DNA of 64,000 bases. It comes from Desulfomonile tiedjei. GTDB taxonomy: Bacteria; Desulfobacterota; Desulfomonilia; Desulfomonilales; Desulfomonilaceae. Positions 17,159-25,713 of the stretch are shown here, one piece after another. The stretch lies in assembly GCA_016218715.1 (NCBI GenBank), contig JACRDG010000099.1, positions 1-64,000 on the forward strand, given 5' to 3'. The first letter of the stretch is position 1. Each line of letters begins with the position of its first letter. Both the position numbers and the translations under genes were made by a program. The notes below the pieces were generated by a model. It was not told the origin of the DNA. It worked only from the letters and a program-made list of their open reading frames with translations, and did not search any database.

Positions 17159-18943
17159 TTATTTGCGGCCCAGTTTTCTGCGGATCTCATCCAGGGGGAG
17201 CCTCATGCACAGAGGCCGCCCGTGCGGGCAGACCTCGGGGGACGAGGTACGGTCGAGGTCGGACAGGAGCGCCCGAATCTCCTCGGGTCTCATCTCTCCG
17301 GGTTCTTTGATCGCGGCCCTGCAGGCCATGGTCTTGAGCAGGTCGGTTCTGAGTCGGCTCGGGTCGCCGCGAAGGCCTGAATCCAGGAGCACATCGATTA
17401 AGCCCTGAAAGAGATCTTCCACATTCGATTCGCCAAGCCATGCCGGCACGCCCTTGACCACGAAATCATTCTCACCGAATTCCTCCACGAGAAATCCCGC
17501 ATTATGAAGCAGATCCAGGTGGGCTGCCAGGGCACGAGCTTCTACCGGACTATACTGGAGGACAGTGGGGATAAGCAGCGACTGGGAGGCAAACTTCCGC
17601 GTCTCCCGGTCACCTCTCTGGAGGTCCTCGAAGAGGACGCGCTCGTGGGCCGCGTGCTGATCCATGACGACGAGTTCGCGGTCGTTGTGGAGCACCAGGA
17701 AGGATCCGGGCAAGCGCCCGAGGACGCGAAGGGATGAATAGCCGGTCTCGTGCGGAGCCGTTGCAGGGGATGGAGGCTCGCCCTGTGGAGCGATCCGCGT
17801 GGGCGTCGTCGTCTCGGCCCTTGGCGCGATCGGTGCCGGGAGCACGAAGGAGGGTGCTTCAGCTGGTCTCTCGTCACGCAGATGCCGCGAGAGAGGGGTG
17901 GACGGCGCTGTGGGGAACATCGGCTCACGCGGGCCCGGAGGCGGCTTGAAGGGGGCTCCTATCAAGGCCTGATGAACGCCGTCGAGGATGAGACCCGAGA
18001 TGATCTGCGGCCTGGGAAAGCGCACTTCAGCCTTCTGCGGGTGGACGTTCACATCCACATCAGCAGGGGGCAGGTCGATGAAGAGAATAGCGAACGGATA
18101 GCGTCCTCTTTCCACCAGGTTGGTGAACGCTCGGTTTACCGCAGCGTTGATGAGCCGGTCCCGTACCGCTCGGCGGTTGACGAACGTCAGCACTGATCGC
18201 ATGTTCGACCTGGCGTACGGCGGCCGGGCAACGAATCCGTGGAGGCGGACGTCTCCCACCTGGTGATCCAGCTCCACGAGGCTTTCGCGAACGTCCTTCG
18301 GGTAGAGTGAGTGAATGCGCTCAAAGGTCGATCGGGCCGGAGGAACGTCGATCTTGACCTTACCGTCCTCGGCGTAATGGAAGCCGATCTCGGGAAACGC
18401 CAGAGCAAGCCTGGTCACGAGGTCGTACACCCTGGCCGCTTCATCAGGGGCCGGTCTGAGAAATTTTCGCCGGACCGGGACGTTGTAGAAGAGGTTGCGG
18501 ACGTCGATCATGGTTCCGCGGCCCATCCCTACAGGATCGGATTTGCGGAGAACCCCTCCTTCGATCACGATTTCCGTACCCCCAGAGGCCTCGTCGTCCG
18601 CGGTTACCAGTCGCAGCCTGGAGACCGACGCGATGCTGGCCAGCGCTTCGCCTCTGAAGCCCATGGTCGAGATCGCGTGTAAATCCTTTTCGGATCGCAA
18701 CTTGGAGGTCGCGTGCCGCTCCAGGGCCAGGAAGGCGTCATCGTGACTCATACCGGTGCCGTTGTCCTTGACTCTGACGAGTTTACGGCCCCCCATCTCG
18801 ATTTCCACCGTGATGTGCGACGCTTGCGCGTCCAGAGAGTTCTCCACTAACTCCTTCACCACTGACACCGGACGTTCCACCACCTCTCCGGCAGAGATCC
18901 GGTTGATGACTCCTTCGTCGAGAACCCGTATGGCGCCGGCCAT
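17159..18943 (-). CDS. mutL: DNA mismatch repair protein MutL
   Basis: MutL couples MutS mismatch recognition to strand incision. The 594-residue protein has the GHKL ATPase domain (ELVENSLDAQA near residue 31, DNGTGM near residue 60, GFRGEALASI near residue 95) and a transducer region. After a Pro-rich linker (about 345-400) comes the C-terminal dimerisation/endonuclease domain. That domain keeps the endonuclease motif DQHAAHERVLFE, ACRAAIK and CPHGRP, so it should nick DNA itself, as in MutH-less bacteria. It starts 32 bases after ruvB on the same strand, giving a ruvB-mutL repair operon. Confidence 0.96.
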   Translation of the reverse strand: MAGAIRVLDEGVINRISAGEVVERPVSVVKELVENSLDAQASHITVEIEMGGRKLVRVKDNGTGMSHDDAFLALERHATSKLRSEKDLHAISTMGFRGEALASIASVSRLRLVTADDEASGGTEIVIEGGVLRKSDPVGMGRGTMIDVRNLFYNVPVRRKFLRPAPDEAARVYDLVTRLALAFPEIGFHYAEDGKVKIDVPPARSTFERIHSLYPKDVRESLVELDHQVGDVRLHGFVARPPYARSNMRSVLTFVNRRAVRDRLINAAVNRAFTNLVERGRYPFAILFIDLPPADVDVNVHPQKAEVRFPRPQIISGLILDGVHQALIGAPFKPPPGPREPMFPTAPSTPLSRHLRDERPAEAPSFVLPAPIAPRAETTTPTRIAPQGEPPSPATAPHETGYSSLRVLGRLPGSFLVLHNDRELVVMDQHAAHERVLFEDLQRGDRETRKFASQSLLIPTVLQYSPVEARALAAHLDLLHNAGFLVEEFGENDFVVKGVPAWLGESNVEDLFQGLIDVLLDSGLRGDPSRLRTDLLKTMACRAAIKEPGEMRPEEIRALLSDLDRTSSPEVCPHGRPLCMRLPLDEIRRKLGRK

Positions 18944-18975
18944 GAGAACCTACTCACGATGAGAGATAGGCCGCG

Positions 18976-20007
18976 TCACGGGTGGCCGAACAGATTCGGC
19001 TGGCCCGCGTCGGGTGGATTCAGGTTGAAGTGTGCGAAGGCCCTTCTCGTCGCGACCCGTCCGCGAGGGGTTCGATCGACGAAGCCTTCCTTCACCAGGT
19101 ACGGCTCGTACACGTCCTCCAGCGTGTCTCGTTCCTCGCCGACCGCCGACGCCAGCGTGTCGATACCCACCGGCCCGCCGGAAAACTTAAAGATGATCGT
19201 CTCCAGGAACTTCCGATCCATGGCGTCGAGCCCGAATTCGTCCACCTCGAGCATTTCGAGGGCGTTTTTGGCCGTCCTTTGGTCGATGGTGCCGTCGCCT
19301 CTTACCTGGGCGAAATCTCTGACTCTCCTCGTCAATCGATTCGCAACCCGCGGGGTTGCCCTGGAGCGCGCCGCGATCTCTTCCGCACCGCCTTCGTCGA
19401 TGTCAACCTTGAGGATTGCCGCAGACCTTTTGACAATGACTTTGAGTTCTTCCACCGAGTAAAAATCGAGATGGAAAATGATACCGAATCGGTCTCGCAA
19501 GGGGTTCGTGAGCATACCGCTCCGTGTGGTAGCTCCGACGAGAGTGAACGGTGCGAGGTCGAGCTTGATGGTTCTCGCGCTGGGGCCCTGGCCGATGATG
19601 ATGTCGAGCTTGAAGTCCTCCATGGCGGGATACAGGATCTCTTCCACTACCGGTGACAATCTGTGAATCTCGTCGATGAACAGGACGTCACGAACCTCCA
19701 GGTTGGTCAGGATCGCTGCGAGGTCGCCGGGCTTTTCGATGACAGGACCCGAGGTGGTGCGGATTTGCACGCCCATTTCAACCGCGAGGATATGCGCGAG
19801 CGTGGTTTTGCCAAGCCCCGGAGGTCCATGAAAGAGGATGTGATCCAGAGATTCGCCCCGGCCGCGTGCGGCTTCGATGAAGACCGAGAGATTCTCCTTT
19901 ACCTTTGCTTGCCCGACGTACTCGGTGAGCCGTCGAGGCCTGAGGTTTCGATCGGTTTCGTCGTCCCCGTCGAGCGGTCGACCCGCGATGATGCGATCCA
20001 CATTCAT
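18976..20007 (-). CDS. ruvB: Holliday junction branch-migration ATPase RuvB
   Basis: RuvB hexamers drive Holliday junction migration with RuvA. The 343-residue protein is full length: N-terminal [12 protein letters not shown], Walker [12 protein letters not shown] near residue 66, Walker B FIDEIHRL, the GATTRSG sensor segment, and a C-terminal winged helix with [10 protein letters not shown] and TPRGR motifs. It is separated from ruvC and ruvA, which lie 2 kb away on the opposite strand, and is instead followed by mutL. The ATG at 20007 is the family-typical start (MNVDRIIAG). Confidence 0.97.
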   Translation of the reverse strand: MNVDRIIAGRPLDGDDETDRNLRPRRLTEYVGQAKVKENLSVFIEAARGRGESLDHILFHGPPGLGKTTLAHILAVEMGVQIRTTSGPVIEKPGDLAAILTNLEVRDVLFIDEIHRLSPVVEEILYPAMEDFKLDIIIGQGPSARTIKLDLAPFTLVGATTRSGMLTNPLRDRFGIIFHLDFYSVEELKVIVKRSAAILKVDIDEGGAEEIAARSRATPRVANRLTRRVRDFAQVRGDGTIDQRTAKNALEMLEVDEFGLDAMDRKFLETIIFKFSGGPVGIDTLASAVGEERDTLEDVYEPYLVKEGFVDRTPRGRVATRRAFAHFNLNPPDAGQPNLFGHP

Positions 20008-20352
20008 ATGAAGCTTCTTTCAGGGCTGAGAATTCGGCTCCGTGGCGCAGGAATGACTCAGGTAACCGTTCACCGTGACAGACACAATCCTTGGGATCGC
20101 GACAGGAAACGATTACAGACTCTCCAAGAGAAGGTCCCACGTCTCAACCGCGGCCCGGCCCGCCGATGCAGAAGTCTTAAACCATCAAGGACAGGTATTC
20201 AAGTGAGATGATTCGATTGCAGTCCAGGTGAGCCTTTTGGCGCTGGTGGTTCCGCCGGCGCGTCATAGCGATCGCATGTCCGCAATTCGCTTCGCCCACG
20301 CTGGGCTACGTTGACCCGAATGGAGCGAAACAGGCAGAATCGAAAACCGGTA
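20008..20352. other. Intergenic stretch before ruvB
   Basis: No supported gene. It should contain the ruvB-mutL promoter (minus strand) and the 3' region of the small exported gene at 20353. No clear terminator or promoter was recognised. Confidence 0.35.
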
Positions 20353-20670
20353 TTATCGCTGCGTCTCCGCTGAAGCCAGGCGGCTGGTTTGCCGGACCGG
20401 CACCTTGTTCCGAGCCTTGGCCTTGGCTTTGGCCGCCAGCACCTTGCGTTTCCACTCGACAAGCATGCGGTGCTGAGCGTACGCGCGCTGGAGGACTCGC
20501 TCCAGTCCTTGCTGGATTTTCACTGGGTCCTGCTTGACACGTTTCTCGACCCGTACAGTGCCCTTCGCGGTCTCGGCATGAGCGGTCACGGGCCATGCCG
20601 CAATTCCCAGACAGATCAATAAGCCAAGGAGCAAAGAACCCGCGGCAGATCTCGTACTATTCTTTTTCAT
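20353..20670 (-). CDS. Small exported basic protein
   Basis: The product (105 aa from the ATG at 20670; an adjacent ATG at 20673 is possible) follows GGGGGAGGTGGGG. It has a signal peptide (SLLLGLLICLGIAAWPVTAHA) and a mature chain of about 75 residues that is highly basic and probably one or two long helices, with an Ala/Lys-rich KVLAAKAKAKARNK segment. No cysteine or recognised domain. The Lys/Ala pattern could bind nucleic acid, polyanions or the cell wall. It lies upstream of ruvB on the same strand but 345 bases away. Confidence 0.6.
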   Translation of the reverse strand: MKKNSTRSAAGSLLLGLLICLGIAAWPVTAHAETAKGTVRVEKRVKQDPVKIQQGLERVLQRAYAQHRMLVEWKRKVLAAKAKAKARNKVPVRQTSRLASAETQR

Positions 20671-20673
20671 CAT

Positions 20674-21329
20674 CCCCACCTCCCCCGGGGATTTCATCCC
20701 GACTGCCAATTCAGATGCAGGTCTCGGGACTTCGATTCAGTGAATCTTCATGCGGGAAATTATTCGGACCCCCCATAGATGAAATCGATCAAGTCTTGTA
20801 TGTTGTGACACTTCCGTGCTCACGGAGTTGCGCCAAAACGCGGCTACCCCAAGGGAGGATCGAGAGCGGGAAGTTGGCACTCCGATGCGTACAGGCGAGC
20901 CTATTCGTAAAGTTCCGCTCGCGGTGACGGGAACTTCCACGGTAGCAGCCGGCGAGATGCTGGCTCCACTGAACAACATGGGACAGCGATCCCGGGCAAG
21001 ACACCGCATGTGCGAATTCTGGCGATAAGGAGGATGCACGACTTTGGGCGCGCGTCCGGTTCACCGTTGAAGTCATCAGGGATTCTGAGGCAGGTCCGGG
21101 AGGGCGGTGCAAGGTTGCGGCTCCCTGTCCACAATTCGGCGGGGTGTTCCATATAAGAACTTGTCCGCGGCACAAGGTTATATTAATAAATCACACATGA
21201 CCTTGCGGCCTTGTTCGACCCCTCACAGGAAAAAAGAGGGCGAGCGCGGCCGTCCGAGAGTTCGAGCACGGGCGGAAATAGCAGCCAAGTAGCTGATAAG
21301 AAATACGAAAGTGGTGGAGGCACGGTCCC
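20674..21329. other. Long intergenic stretch upstream of yebC
   Basis: About 650 bases without a supported gene. Overlapping frames occur on both strands with Arg/Ser/Pro-rich, shadow-like composition. The segment 21160-21200 (aggttatattaataaatcac) is AT-rich and may contain the yebC promoter. No RNA gene was recognised. Confidence 0.4.
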
Positions 21330-22079
21330 ATGTCAGGACACAATAAATGGAGCACGATCAAGCACAAAAAAGGCGCGGTGGATGCCAAACGAGGAAAGCT
21401 GTTCTCCAAGCTTATCAAGGAGATCACTATCGCTGCGCGCGAGGGCGGAGGCGATGTGGAAGGCAATCCTCGCCTGAGAACCGCGGTCAATGCCGCGCGC
21501 GCGGCCAACATGCCCAAGGATAACATCGAGCGAGCCGTCAAACGAGGTACGGGCGAGATCGCAGGTGCGGCCTATGAAGAGATAACCTATGAGGGGTACG
21601 GCCCCGGAGGCGCCGCTGTGATGGTCGAGGCGGTTACGGACAACAAGAACCGTACCGTCGCCGAGGTCCGGCACGTGTTCGAAAAATACGGCGGTAACCT
21701 CGGTGAAAGCGGCTGTGTGTCGTGGATCTTCCAGCGCAAAGGCATGGTGACCATCTCTTCACAGGGGCTCACCGAGGACGAAGTGATGGAAGTTGCCCTG
21801 GAAAGCGGCGCACAAGACGTCATCAACGAGGGAGACTCCTTCTCGGTAACCACCGATCCGGGTGATTTCGAAGGAGTACGTGCCGCGATTGAAGAGAAAG
21901 GCTGGAAAGTGGAACTGGGCGAAATCACGATGATTCCCCAGAACACTATCAAGCTCGAAGGCAAGAAAGCAGAACAGATGCTCAAGATGATGGATGCTCT
22001 CGACGACAATGATGATCTTCAGACCGTCTATGCTAACTTCGATATCTCGGAAGAGGAGATGATGAAAGCCTCCGCGTAA
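21330..22079 (+). CDS. yebC: YebC/PmpR family protein (TACO1-like)
   Basis: The 249-residue protein starts with the invariant [22 protein letters not shown] and is full length for the family. It contains [14 protein letters not shown] (about residue 54), the [10 protein letters not shown] motif and the [11 protein letters not shown] segment. Members were described as DNA-binding regulators near ruv genes; recent work assigns family members to helping ribosomes through difficult sequences. Which role applies here cannot be told from sequence. It leads a cluster with ruvC (40 bases downstream) and ruvA, a very common bacterial arrangement. Confidence 0.95.
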   Translation: MSGHNKWSTIKHKKGAVDAKRGKLFSKLIKEITIAAREGGGDVEGNPRLRTAVNAARAANMPKDNIERAVKRGTGEIAGAAYEEITYEGYGPGGAAVMVEAVTDNKNRTVAEVRHVFEKYGGNLGESGCVSWIFQRKGMVTISSQGLTEDEVMEVALESGAQDVINEGDSFSVTTDPGDFEGVRAAIEEKGWKVELGEITMIPQNTIKLEGKKAEQMLKMMDALDDNDDLQTVYANFDISEEEMMKASA

Positions 22080-22119
22080 CCGCGAGCAGCTCCATCAAAC
22101 CCGAACGGATGCTTTACTA

Positions 22120-22605
22120 ATGCTGATTGTAGGAGTCGACCCCGGAAGCAACGCCACCGGCTTTGGAATCATAAGAAAAGAAGGCACTCGCTCCGTGCAT
22201 GTTGCCAGCGGAGTGATCCGTGCTTCCACTGCAGACAGTCATCCAAAGAGGCTGCACCGGATCTATCGCAAGCTGGACGAGGTCCTGCAGCGCCACCAGC
22301 CCCAGGTGATGGTGGTGGAATCGCTCTTTCACGGCAACAACAGCCAGAGTCTTATGAAACTCAGTCAGGTGCGCGGCGTGGTGTTGCTCGCCGGCGAAAT
22401 GCACGGGCTGGATATCTTCGAATATGCTCCGATGGAGATCAAGGCGGGACTGACGGGCTACGGGAGGGCGGAAAAGGACCAAATGGTCTTCATGGTCGGC
22501 CGAATTCTCTGCCTGCCCGATCTGAAATCCCCTGACGAGGCTGACGCACTGGCCATGGCGCTCTATCATTCCCATCGCTGTTTGCCCGAGAGGTGCGCTC
22601 TGTGA
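22120..22605 (+). CDS. ruvC: Holliday junction resolvase RuvC
   Basis: RuvC cuts Holliday junctions symmetrically as a dimer. The 161-residue RNase H-fold protein has the catalytic acids in expected positions: Asp7 (VGVDPGSNATG), the Glu of VVVESLFHGNN, and the pair in DEADALAMALYH near residue 141. KAGLTGYGRAEKDQM matches the family. It follows yebC by 40 bases, and its stop overlaps the ruvA GTG start by four bases, so expression of ruvC and ruvA is coupled. Confidence 0.96.
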   Translation: MLIVGVDPGSNATGFGIIRKEGTRSVHVASGVIRASTADSHPKRLHRIYRKLDEVLQRHQPQVMVVESLFHGNNSQSLMKLSQVRGVVLLAGEMHGLDIFEYAPMEIKAGLTGYGRAEKDQMVFMVGRILCLPDLKSPDEADALAMALYHSHRCLPERCAL

Positions 22606-23198
22606 TTGCCTCACTGCGCGGTAAGGTCATTTTCCGAGGGATCAACCGACTGGTTCTAGAAGCCCAAGGGGTGGGGTACGACGTTGCGGTGACGCTGACC
22701 ACCGCGGAATCATTGCCTCCTGACGGAGAGGTCTTCCTGCACGTCCACACCGCCATGAGAGAAAACGCCCTGGAACTGTACGGATTCATGACGCCGGAAG
22801 AGAAGGCGCTCTTTGAATTATTGATCACCGTGGCAGGCGTGGGACCCAGAACTTCTCTGATGGTGCTCTCCAGCATCTCCCCGGATGGTTTTCGGCAGGC
22901 GGTGCTGGATCGAGACATCCGACAATTGACAGCTATACCGGGAATCGGCAAGAAATCCGCGGAGCGCATTATTCTGGAACTTCGCGAGAAGATCGAAAAG
23001 CTCTCGATGAAAGACGGCTATTCCCTGACCAAGGCCGCTGGCCCTTCACTTCATCAGGACCTGATTTCGTCACTCATCAACCTGGGTTACACGCCGCGCT
23101 CGGCGGAGGCGGCCGCGAGGCAGGTCCTCGGAGCCGGCGGCCCTGACGTCACCCTTTCCGAAGCCGTGCGCATGGCGCTAAAGGATCTGGCAAAATAG
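22602..23198 (+). CDS. ruvA: Holliday junction DNA-binding protein RuvA
   Basis: RuvA tetramers bind the four-way junction and recruit RuvB. The 198-residue protein begins MIASLRGKVIFRG at GTG 22602, which overlaps the ruvC stop (GTGA) and has GAGAGG upstream. An in-frame GTG nine bases earlier would add residues atypical of the family. Helix-hairpin-helix motifs are visible (TVAGVGPRTSLMVL about residue 77; AIPGIGKKSAERIILEL about residue 112), and the C-terminal RuvB-binding domain begins near residue 148 (QDLISSLINLGY). Confidence 0.96.
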   Translation: MIASLRGKVIFRGINRLVLEAQGVGYDVAVTLTTAESLPPDGEVFLHVHTAMRENALELYGFMTPEEKALFELLITVAGVGPRTSLMVLSSISPDGFRQAVLDRDIRQLTAIPGIGKKSAERIILELREKIEKLSMKDGYSLTKAAGPSLHQDLISSLINLGYTPRSAEAAARQVLGAGGPDVTLSEAVRMALKDLAK

Positions 23199-23322
23199 TC
23201 TTCTGATGCCTATTCGCCGAGAGAGAGGTAACGTTGGGAAACCATCTTGACGGCGATTCTGACGACAATACCCTTCCAAAGCCGGACTCTCTCGAATCCA
23301 TTTTTTTGAAGGAGGTCGTAAC

Positions 23323-24663
23323 ATGAGGTTTGTCATCATCGGAGGCGACGCAGCGGGGATGAGCGCCGCATCTCGGGCCAAGCGCAATGACCCGGATTTG
23401 GAAGTGGTGGTGTTGGAACGATCCAAGGATGTGTCGTATTCCGCATGTGGCATGCCGTACAATATTGCAGATCCGGGCCGTGACATGGACGATCTTGTCG
23501 TTCGTCATGCGGAGGTTTTCAGGGACAAACAAGGGATTGACATGCGTCTGGGGCATACGGCCGAACGGATCGACCGGGGGAATAAGAAAGTCGTGGGACG
23601 GCTGGCTGAGGGCGGAAGCTTCGATCTCCCGTACGACAGGTTGCTCATAGCCACCGGAGCCAACCCGGTGGTGCCGGATGTTCCTGGTAAAGACCTCGAC
23701 GGAGTGCTCGTCCTCAAATCGCTCGCAGATGGACGCAAGCTGAAGAATTACCTCGCGAACCATCACGTCAGCAACGCGTTGATCGTCGGAATGGGCTACA
23801 TAGGGATGGAAATGGCCGAAGCCTTCCACGAACGCAAAGTAGCGGTGGAGATGTGCGACATCCTACCCAGGCCTCTCCCCTGGATGCCGGAGGAAATGGC
23901 CGAGGCAGTCCGCCGGGAACTCGAAGACAAGGGCGTTCAACTCCACTTCGGCGCGCGGGTGACGAGCATCGAACCGCAAGGCGACCGCAAGGTCGTACGG
24001 ATGGGTGACCGCGAGGCGGTGGTCGACGTGGTGCTCATGGCTGTCGGGGTCGCTCCGGCATCGGGGCTGGCAGCGGACGCGGGGCTGGCCCTCGGACCGT
24101 CCAAATCGATCGCGGTGGACCGATCGCTCCGCACGACGGACCCGGACATATTTGCCGCGGGCGATTGCGCCGATGCGTTTCATGTCGTGACGGACCAGAG
24201 GGTCTGGATTCCCCTGGCGCTCAGAGCAAACCGGGCCGGTTGGGCCGTCGGAGACAACGTAACGGGAAAGAGCGTCGAACTGGACGGCGTTGCCGGAAGT
24301 GCGGTCTTCAAGGTCCTCGATCTCGAGGTGGCTCGCTCGGGTTTGAGTGAAGCGGAAGCCACGGATGCGGGATTCGAACCCGTCTCCACGACGATCCGCT
24401 CCCGATCGAGGGCGCACGGTCACCCGGGAAATCAGACGATTTACGTGCACCTTGTGGCGGACAAAAGAAATGGTAAACTGCTTGGAGGGAGCATGGTCGG
24501 CAAGGAAGGCGCGGCCCATAGAATTGATGCTGTTGCCGTGGCTCTGCACGCCGGCATGACAGTGCGGGAGTTCTTCCAGTGCGATTTGGCGTACGCACCG
24601 CCGTTCTCGCCGGTATGGGACCCGCTGCTCACCGGAGCAAACCAGCTCCTGAAACGACTGTGA
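23323..24663 (+). CDS. CoA-disulfide reductase / NADH oxidase-like flavoprotein
   Basis: A 446-residue class of pyridine nucleotide-disulphide oxidoreductase with a single active-site cysteine (SYSACGMPYNIA, Cys42), FAD motif IIGGDAAGMSAASRAKR at the N-terminus, NAD motif IVGMGYIGMEMAE near residue 150, and the FAD-binding FAAGDCAD. The single-Cys type includes CoA-disulphide reductase, NADH oxidase and NAD(P)H:polysulphide or S0 oxidoreductase. The sequence alone does not separate them; in a sulphur-using anaerobe a polysulphide or CoA-thiol role is plausible. The start has GGAGG upstream. It follows ruvA by 124 bases and precedes bpt. Confidence 0.85.
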   Translation: MRFVIIGGDAAGMSAASRAKRNDPDLEVVVLERSKDVSYSACGMPYNIADPGRDMDDLVVRHAEVFRDKQGIDMRLGHTAERIDRGNKKVVGRLAEGGSFDLPYDRLLIATGANPVVPDVPGKDLDGVLVLKSLADGRKLKNYLANHHVSNALIVGMGYIGMEMAEAFHERKVAVEMCDILPRPLPWMPEEMAEAVRRELEDKGVQLHFGARVTSIEPQGDRKVVRMGDREAVVDVVLMAVGVAPASGLAADAGLALGPSKSIAVDRSLRTTDPDIFAAGDCADAFHVVTDQRVWIPLALRANRAGWAVGDNVTGKSVELDGVAGSAVFKVLDLEVARSGLSEAEATDAGFEPVSTTIRSRSRAHGHPGNQTIYVHLVADKRNGKLLGGSMVGKEGAAHRIDAVAVALHAGMTVREFFQCDLAYAPPFSPVWDPLLTGANQLLKRL

Positions 24664-24786
24664 AGACTGATTGCCGACAGGCAACCGTTTGCCGCGACAA
24701 ACCCGATCCGCAGGAGATGAGGCGAGGGAGGGCTTGCCGGGAAAATCTGTTCCAGCCGGCCCGAACACCCGGCAGGTGTGCGAGAA

Positions 24787-25584
24787 ATGGCTGACCCACA
24801 TAGGGAACGCAAGTCTTCGCGAGACCGGCGCTACCGGGTCGTCTCTCCTTTTTTCGGGCTGTTGCCATTGGACTTTCTCGTGACCGGAGAAGAGCATCCG
24901 TGTCCGTACCTCCCCTCCCTTCAGGCCAGAGAAGAACTCTTCGCGGCCGCGGATCTCCACGCGGAGCTGTACCACGACCTCATGGACCTTGGCTTCCGCA
25001 GGGCAGGAACGATTTTCTATCGGCCCGTTTGCCGTAGCTGCGCGGAATGTCGGCCGCTCAGAGTCCCAGTCTCGGAATTCAGGCCGACCAAATCCCAGCG
25101 GCGTGTCCTCGCGAAAAACCAGGATACGGAAGTCGTTGTGAGGGCTCCCCGGTTCACGCAGGAGAAATTCAGAATCTACTCCGACTATCTGAGGACACAC
25201 CACGGTAGCGCGGAAGCGACGACACCGGAGGAGTTCCAGCGCTCGTTGTACACATCGCCGGTGGCTACGTTGGAGTTCGAGTATCGCATCCGAGGGCGCC
25301 TCGTGGCCGCGTCGATCGCGGACGTGTCGTCGAGGTCGCTCTCCAGTGTGTACGTGTATTACGACGTCGGTGTCGATTCCAGGAGCATGGGAACGTTTTC
25401 CGCAATGAGAGAGATCCTCTTCTGCGCGGAGCACGGCATTCCTTTCTACTATCTCGGGTTCCACGTGGCCGACTGTCCGGCCATGAGCTATAAAGCACGC
25501 TTCAGACCCAATGAAATCCTCTCGCCGGATCTCAACTGGATTCGGCAGTCGCTCCCCGCTCGCCCTCCGGCAGTCTCCGCTTGA
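24787..25584 (+). CDS. bpt: Aspartate/glutamate leucyltransferase (N-degron), Bpt
   Basis: Bpt transfers leucine from Leu-tRNA to proteins with N-terminal Asp or Glu, marking them for Clp-type proteolysis. The 265-residue product shows the family signatures: a cysteine pair region ending CPYLPSLQAREELF (about residue 39), GFRRAGTIFYRPVC then CAECRPLRVPVSEF, and the C-terminal transferase core with VYVYYDVG, YYLGFHVADCPAMSYKARFRPNE. I chose ATG 24787; GTG 24778 is possible. It lies 129 bases upstream of the ClpX-like gene on the same strand, a suggestive pairing for an N-degron pathway. Confidence 0.9.
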   Translation: MADPHRERKSSRDRRYRVVSPFFGLLPLDFLVTGEEHPCPYLPSLQAREELFAAADLHAELYHDLMDLGFRRAGTIFYRPVCRSCAECRPLRVPVSEFRPTKSQRRVLAKNQDTEVVVRAPRFTQEKFRIYSDYLRTHHGSAEATTPEEFQRSLYTSPVATLEFEYRIRGRLVAASIADVSSRSLSSVYVYYDVGVDSRSMGTFSAMREILFCAEHGIPFYYLGFHVADCPAMSYKARFRPNEILSPDLNWIRQSLPARPPAVSA

Positions 25585-25713
25585 TATCACTTTACTCGCC
25601 GAAACCTATGAAGGACCGGGATTGACGCAGACCGGCGGAGGACTTATATTTGTTTTCGAGACAAGTGATCCAGTGCAGAGTTGTCGCACGTGGAGAGGGA
25701 AAGGCTGATAGCC

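Noticed and set aside
23863..25590. 575-codon minus-strand frame opposite the flavoprotein and bpt
   Set aside because: Antisense shadow of two genes with clear families; composition is Arg/His/Pro-rich and it has no motif.
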